A DNA stretch of 64,000 nt from G963675935 sp963823895 (GTDB lineage: Bacteria > Planctomycetota > Planctomycetia > Pirellulales > Thermoguttaceae). Position 1 is the stretch's first letter. Each line of letters starts with the position of its first letter. This document shows, in pieces, positions 60,338-64,000 of the stretch. Under the pieces are notes generated by a model that saw only the letters and a program-made list of their open reading frames with translations, searched no databases and was not told the origin of the DNA. Made by a program: the position numbers and the translations under genes. The stretch is from positions 1 through 64,000 of the forward strand of contig CAWGNG010000035.1 of assembly GCA_963823895.1 (NCBI GenBank), written 5' to 3'.

Positions 60338-61180
60338 CTATCCGATTTTTGCCTTCAATTCGTCGAGCAATTGGATGCCGCGGCCGACCTCTTCCTTCTG
60401 GCGGCCGGGATCTTGCGGAATTTCGCGTTCGATGGTCAAGGGGCCGGCATAGCCGAGGCCGTCGAGCGTGCGGAGGAAATTCTCCATGCCGACGTCGCCT
60501 TGGCCCAGCGGCGTCTCGACGCCCCAGTCCACGCCGGGCCGGGCCGACCACTTGGCGTCCTTGCAGTGGACGCTGCGAACCCAGCGGCCGACCTTCCGCA
60601 ACGCCTCGATCGGCTCGCCGCAGCCGTAGAGAATCATGTTCGCCGGGTCGAAGTTGACGAACAGGTTGTCGCGGCCGACCTCGCCAAGAAAATCGATCAG
60701 CACGTCGGCGGTCTCCTGTCCGGTCTCAAGGTGCAGATTCTGGTCGTTGGATCGGCAGTGATCGCACAGTTCGCGGGTAACGGCGACCACGTCGCGGTGC
60801 AGCGGATCGGCAGCGTCGTGCGGCACGAACCCGACGTGCAGGCCCACCGCCGCGACGCCGAGAACCCGGGCGAAATCGGAGATTTCCTTCATTTCCGCCA
60901 ATCGCGCGGTGCGCGTGGCGGGCGGCACCAGGCCGACGGTTCGCGCGACCGTCGGAATATCGGCGTAGCTCTCTCCCTCGAAACCGCCGAACACCACGGT
61001 GATGCGAATGCCGAAATCATCGAGCCGGGCGAGGAACTCCGTAGCCTGCCGCTTCGTCCGCGTCGCTCGCGACGGGGCGTGCAGTTGAATCGTCGGAACG
61101 CCGAGTTCATGCACGACTTCGAGCCGCACGCCCAAGCCGGCGTCGATGCTGGCGAACACGCCAAGCGGCCATTTTTCCAT
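60338..61180 (-). CDS. sugar phosphate isomerase/epimerase (TIM barrel)
   Basis: A 280-residue protein of the AP-endonuclease-2-like TIM-barrel family. Metal-binding residues fit LHLETGQETADVL (Glu), LFVNFDPANMILYG (Asp), VHCKDAKWS (His) and PLTIEREI (Glu). Members isomerise or epimerise keto sugars and inositols. The ATG at 61180 has GAGGAGC upstream; a longer frame to 61216 is less likely. It lies in line with two Gfo/Idh/MocA oxidoreductase genes, a pairing typical of inositol- or rare-sugar pathways. Confidence 0.86.
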   Translation of the reverse strand: MEKWPLGVFASIDAGLGVRLEVVHELGVPTIQLHAPSRATRTKRQATEFLARLDDFGIRITVVFGGFEGESYADIPTVARTVGLVPPATRTARLAEMKEISDFARVLGVAAVGLHVGFVPHDAADPLHRDVVAVTRELCDHCRSNDQNLHLETGQETADVLIDFLGEVGRDNLFVNFDPANMILYGCGEPIEALRKVGRWVRSVHCKDAKWSARPGVDWGVETPLGQGDVGMENFLRTLDGLGYAGPLTIEREIPQDPGRQKEEVGRGIQLLDELKAKIG

Positions 61181-61227
61181 TGTTTTGCTCCTCGGGACTT
61201 CCTTGCGAAACCGCAAGCGGTTTGGGA

Positions 61228-63002
61228 TTACGCATACCGATTCACGTCAGGTTTCACATTTTCCGGCGTGGCGTCGTTGTCGATCTCGAACCACTCCTTC
61301 TTGAAATCGACGCGCGCCCCCGCCGGGCGGCCATGTTGCTCACCAGGGCGATCACGGCGTCGCCCAGGGCGATCTTCGGATGGCAATGGGGCAAGTTCTC
61401 CGGCGATCGGTGGCGGATGCACCATGCCCAATGCTCCAATTCCTCGGTATAGCCGCGATCGGCGGGCAAGGTTCCCAGCAGGCCAATGGCCGCCGACTCC
61501 GGATCACCGCCGGCAGCGACCTCCAGGGCGGGGCTCCCCTTCTTGTCTTTGCCCTTCTTGGCCACAACTTTCGTTTTGCTGCCGGTATCGTTGGCCTCGT
61601 GGGCTTTGAAGAGCATGGCTTCGCATTCCCTCTCGATCAGCAACGTTGCGTCGGTGCCGAAGACGGTTTCGCCGTAGCCTTCGAAGCCGTTGCCGTTGAT
61701 CGAGGCGTACTGCACGCCGATCTTCCGGCCGCCGGCGACGGGATCGCCCGCCTTGTAACCCGGCAGCGGAAACTCGAAGAGGCAGAACACGTGGTCTTCG
61801 CAATCGCGGTCGGGCGGAAACAACGGGCGGTTGCCGGCAGCGACCACGCAGAGCGGATGCGGCTTCTCGGCCTTCGGATCGACCGCCTTGTGCATGGCGT
61901 GAACGAAGATGCCCGCCGCGTCGAGTTGATGGCTCCCCAATTCGGCCATCAGGCCCGCGCCGGTGCGGTCCCAGAGCCGCCAGCGGATCAACTCCTCGAC
62001 CGCCGGGCGGTTGTAGACGACCGTGTCGCCGTCCTTGATCGTCATGTCCTCGTAGCCGAACTTCTTGGCATCGACCACGTCGGCGATCTGGGCGCGAAGC
62101 TGCTCGACGTGGGTCGCAAGCTCCTTCGACCTCTTCTCCCAGTCGGCGTCTTTGCTCTTCTCTTGCTTGAGCTTTTCAAGGGCTGTCAGCCAATCTTCCA
62201 ACTCCTTGTCGAGTTTTCCCGCCTGCGGATCATCGGGCTTGGCCTTATTGGGCATCGGCTGCTGCCAACTGTCTTTGCCGGGCAGGTTTCCACGATGCCA
62301 TTGGGCGCGGACGTGGTGCAAGTCGCCAAGCAGGCCGCGGCCGATCATCGCGACGGCGTTGTCGTAAAGGATGTTGTAGTGCCGCTGATGGCCGGTGGCC
62401 AAGAGGAGATTGGTTTGGGCCGCGACGCGGGCCATCTCCTTGCACTCGTGGACGCTGTGGCCCATCAACTTCTCGGTCATCACGTGCAGGCCGGCCTTCA
62501 TGGCGGCAATTGCGGCGGGGGCGTGCAGATGGAGCGGCAGCGCGATAATCACCGCCTCGATGCCGTCCTCTTTCGCATGGGCGAGCAGTTCTTGATAGGC
62601 GGCGTAAACCTTGACGTTCTTTTTCGCTTCCGCGTCGCTCTTCCAACCGTAGACGCTCATCAGGCCGGGGCGGGCCTTGTTGGCCTCGGCGCCGTAGTGG
62701 TCGCCGTTGAATGCCCGCCAGACGTTGTAGGGGCGGATGTCGGCGATGGCCTTGACGGTGATGAACTTCGGATTGACGGCCCCCAGCAGCACGCTCCCTT
62801 CGTCGCCGGTGCCGATCACGCCGACGCGGAGCGGCTCGGCCAGCGTGGCGTCGTAGTGGAAGTACAATGGCCCCAGGCCGTTGCCCGGTCGGGCGTCGCT
62901 CTTAATCGTCTTGTTGAGCAGATCGCGGCGGATGAGCTTGCTGCCCGCGGCGGCACAGAAGTTCTCTTTTCCGACCGATCTGTCTTCGGCGCTAAGGAAC
63001 AT
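61228..63002 (-). CDS. Gfo/Idh/MocA family oxidoreductase (C-terminal frameshift)
   Basis: About 590 residues, much longer than usual (350-450), without a Tat signal. The Rossmann motif LRVGVIGTGDEGSVLLGAVN appears near residue 58, the EKP-like MTEKLMGHSVHECKEMARVA follows, and a charged helical insert (about 270-325, KLDKELEDWLTALEKLKQEK) precedes the second domain with DRTGAGLMAELGSHQLDAAG. Near 61320 a one-base break in a G run moves the C-terminus to the other frame (ARVDFKKEWFEIDNDATPEN), which matches the paralogue next door. 16 bases separate it from that gene. Confidence 0.84.
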
Positions 63003-63018
63003 ACGATGTGGCTTTCAA

Positions 63019-64000
63019 TCACGATTTTCCGCTGGTCGGAGGAACGCCCTCCGGAGTCTCGTTGCTGTGAATGTCGAACCAGGAGGGCTTGAACTCGATG
63101 CGTTTGCCGCTGCGGGCGGCCATGTTGGCGGTCAGGGCGATAATGGCGTCGGCCATGGCGGCCTCGGGACCGCAATGGGGCTTGTTCTTCGGATGGGGAT
63201 TGCGGATGCACCAGGCCCAGTGTTCCAATTCCTCGATATAGCCGCGGCTGACGTTCGGCTCGCCGCCCTTTTCCTTCTTTGCGGCAGCGGCCGGCGCCCC
63301 GCTGGCCTGAGTGTCGAGCGTGGGCCCGCCGCCCGCGGCGACCTTGACGCTGCTCGACGATCCGGTCTTCGTGGGGAAATTCAGTTCCCGCTCCTCCTCG
63401 AGCACCATCACGTTCTTCGTGCCGAAAACGATTTCGCCGTAGCCGCCGAAGCCGTTGCCGTTGATCGACGAATACTGCACGCCGATTTTCTTCTGCCGGG
63501 CGAACTTGTCCTTGGGGTCGTAACCCGGGGCGGGAAACTCGATCACGCAGTAGACGTGGTCCTCGATATCGCGGTCGGCGGGGAATAACGGACGATCGGC
63601 CACCGCCGCCACGTTCAAGGGATGGGGCTTCTTCGCGTTGGCATCGGCCGCCTTGTGCGCGGCGTAAATGAAGATGCCGGCCGCGTCGAGTTGATGGCTG
63701 CCCAATTCGGCCATCAGGCCGGCGCCGGTGCGATCCCAGAGACGCCAGCGGATCAGCTCCTCGATCGCCGGACGGTCGTAGATCACCTTTCCCGCGGCGT
63801 CCTTAATCTGCTCCTTCTTATAACCGAATTTTTCGGCCTCGACGATTTCGTCGGCGAGTTGGGCGTCGACCTGTTCAAGCCGCTGGCGGCAAACGTCGAT
63901 CGACGCGCCAGAAGCAGCGTTCAGGTCTTTCTCATAGGTCTTTCGTGTTTTCAGCAACGCCTCGGCCAACTTGTCGCCCGGCTTGACTTTCGGCGGCAGC
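63019..64000 (-). CDS. Gfo/Idh/MocA family oxidoreductase, 5' end beyond window
   Basis: Partial: the frame is open to base 64000, so the N-terminal Rossmann part is outside. What is visible matches the paralogue at 61228-63002: a helical insert (RQRLEQVDAQLADEIVEAEK, about 63840-63900), WRLWDRTGAGLMAELGSHQL, IGVQYSSINGNGFGGYGEIV and ELEHWAWCIRNPHPKNKPHC, ending SWFDIHSNETPEGVPPTSG. Spacing and orientation point to a tandem duplication and one transcript. A low-complexity Gly/Ala/Lys stretch lies near 63290-63360. Confidence 0.85.
   Translation of the reverse strand, partial: LPPKVKPGDKLAEALLKTRKTYEKDLNAASGASIDVCRQRLEQVDAQLADEIVEAEKFGYKKEQIKDAAGKVIYDRPAIEELIRWRLWDRTGAGLMAELGSHQLDAAGIFIYAAHKAADANAKKPHPLNVAAVADRPLFPADRDIEDHVYCVIEFPAPGYDPKDKFARQKKIGVQYSSINGNGFGGYGEIVFGTKNVMVLEEERELNFPTKTGSSSSVKVAAGGGPTLDTQASGAPAAAAKKEKGGEPNVSRGYIEELEHWAWCIRNPHPKNKPHCGPEAAMADAIIALTANMAARSGKRIEFKPSWFDIHSNETPEGVPPTSGKS

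Noticed and set aside
60254..61609. 451-residue plus-strand frame
   Set aside because: Antisense of the isomerase and oxidoreductase genes without any motif.
61380..63092. 570-residue open frame on the plus strand
   Set aside because: It is the antisense shadow of the two Gfo/Idh/MocA genes; no domain, Leu/Val/Gly/Asp-biased shadow composition.

Overview
The window looks like a GC-rich chromosome segment of a planctomycete-type bacterium (Planctomycetota; inferred from gene content, no 16S here). The pointers are Tat-exported Gfo/Idh/MocA oxidoreductases, a bacterial archaemetzincin, a secreted leucine-rich-repeat protein, a polyhydroxyalkanoic-acid-system protein, a phosphoglycerate-mutase-like 'proposed homoserine kinase' beside homoserine dehydrogenase, and many palindromic intergenic repeats.

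Layout. (1) 1-4.7 kb: a compact, all-minus, phage-like operon: short ORF, beta-solenoid repeat protein, HNH nuclease, ParB-like protein, a TET-associated-type glycosyltransferase, a homologue of plant reversibly glycosylated polypeptides, and a sulfotransferase-like protein running off the left edge. (2) 4.7-9.5 kb: a five-PAS sensor histidine kinase and a helicase scrap bracketed by inverted IS66-type transposase relics. (3) 9.6-15.5 kb: a decaying integrative or plasmid-like module (HTH protein, primase-helicase, small basic protein) whose HTH gene is split by a complete IS66 element with an 8-bp target duplication. (4) 15.7-30.3 kb: mixed chromosomal genes: thymidylate-synthase-like protein, brnTA toxin-antitoxin with a strong promoter, archaemetzincin, LRR protein, Gfo/Idh oxidoreductase, NUDIX, a PIN toxin split by a 156-bp MITE, M42 peptidase, Uma2 nuclease with a nonsense codon, an ISKra4-like IS, and the homoserine pathway pair. 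(5) 30.3-34.3 kb: a REP-flanked RAYT transposase, an Mrr-like nuclease, a coiled-coil protein and a stand-alone RNA polymerase alpha-CTD-like protein. (6) 34.3-50.4 kb: membrane/arrestin-like pair, small ATPase, ftcD, then a central-carbon block: PEP carboxykinase, aminotransferase, phosphofructokinase, HAD phosphatase, 6-phosphogluconate dehydrogenase, SDR and glucose-6-phosphate dehydrogenase. (7) 50.4-55.4 kb: a second IS66-type element with an extra gene, a serine recombinase and a 132-bp MITE. (8) 55.5-64 kb: acyltransferase, a gene-poor 1.8-kb stretch, Dus, a sugar isomerase and two tandem Gfo/Idh/MocA genes.

A pervasive pattern is single-base frameshifts in conserved genes (zwf, ftcD, aminotransferase, homoserine-kinase candidate, M42 peptidase, LRR, Gfo/Idh, transposases). 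Several sit in short homopolymers and are mostly deletions. I read this as residual indels of a long-read or metagenomic assembly rather than mass gene decay, so frameshifted housekeeping genes are listed as CDS spanning both frames. Genes split by an insertion with target duplication, or clearly truncated by one, are real biological disruptions.
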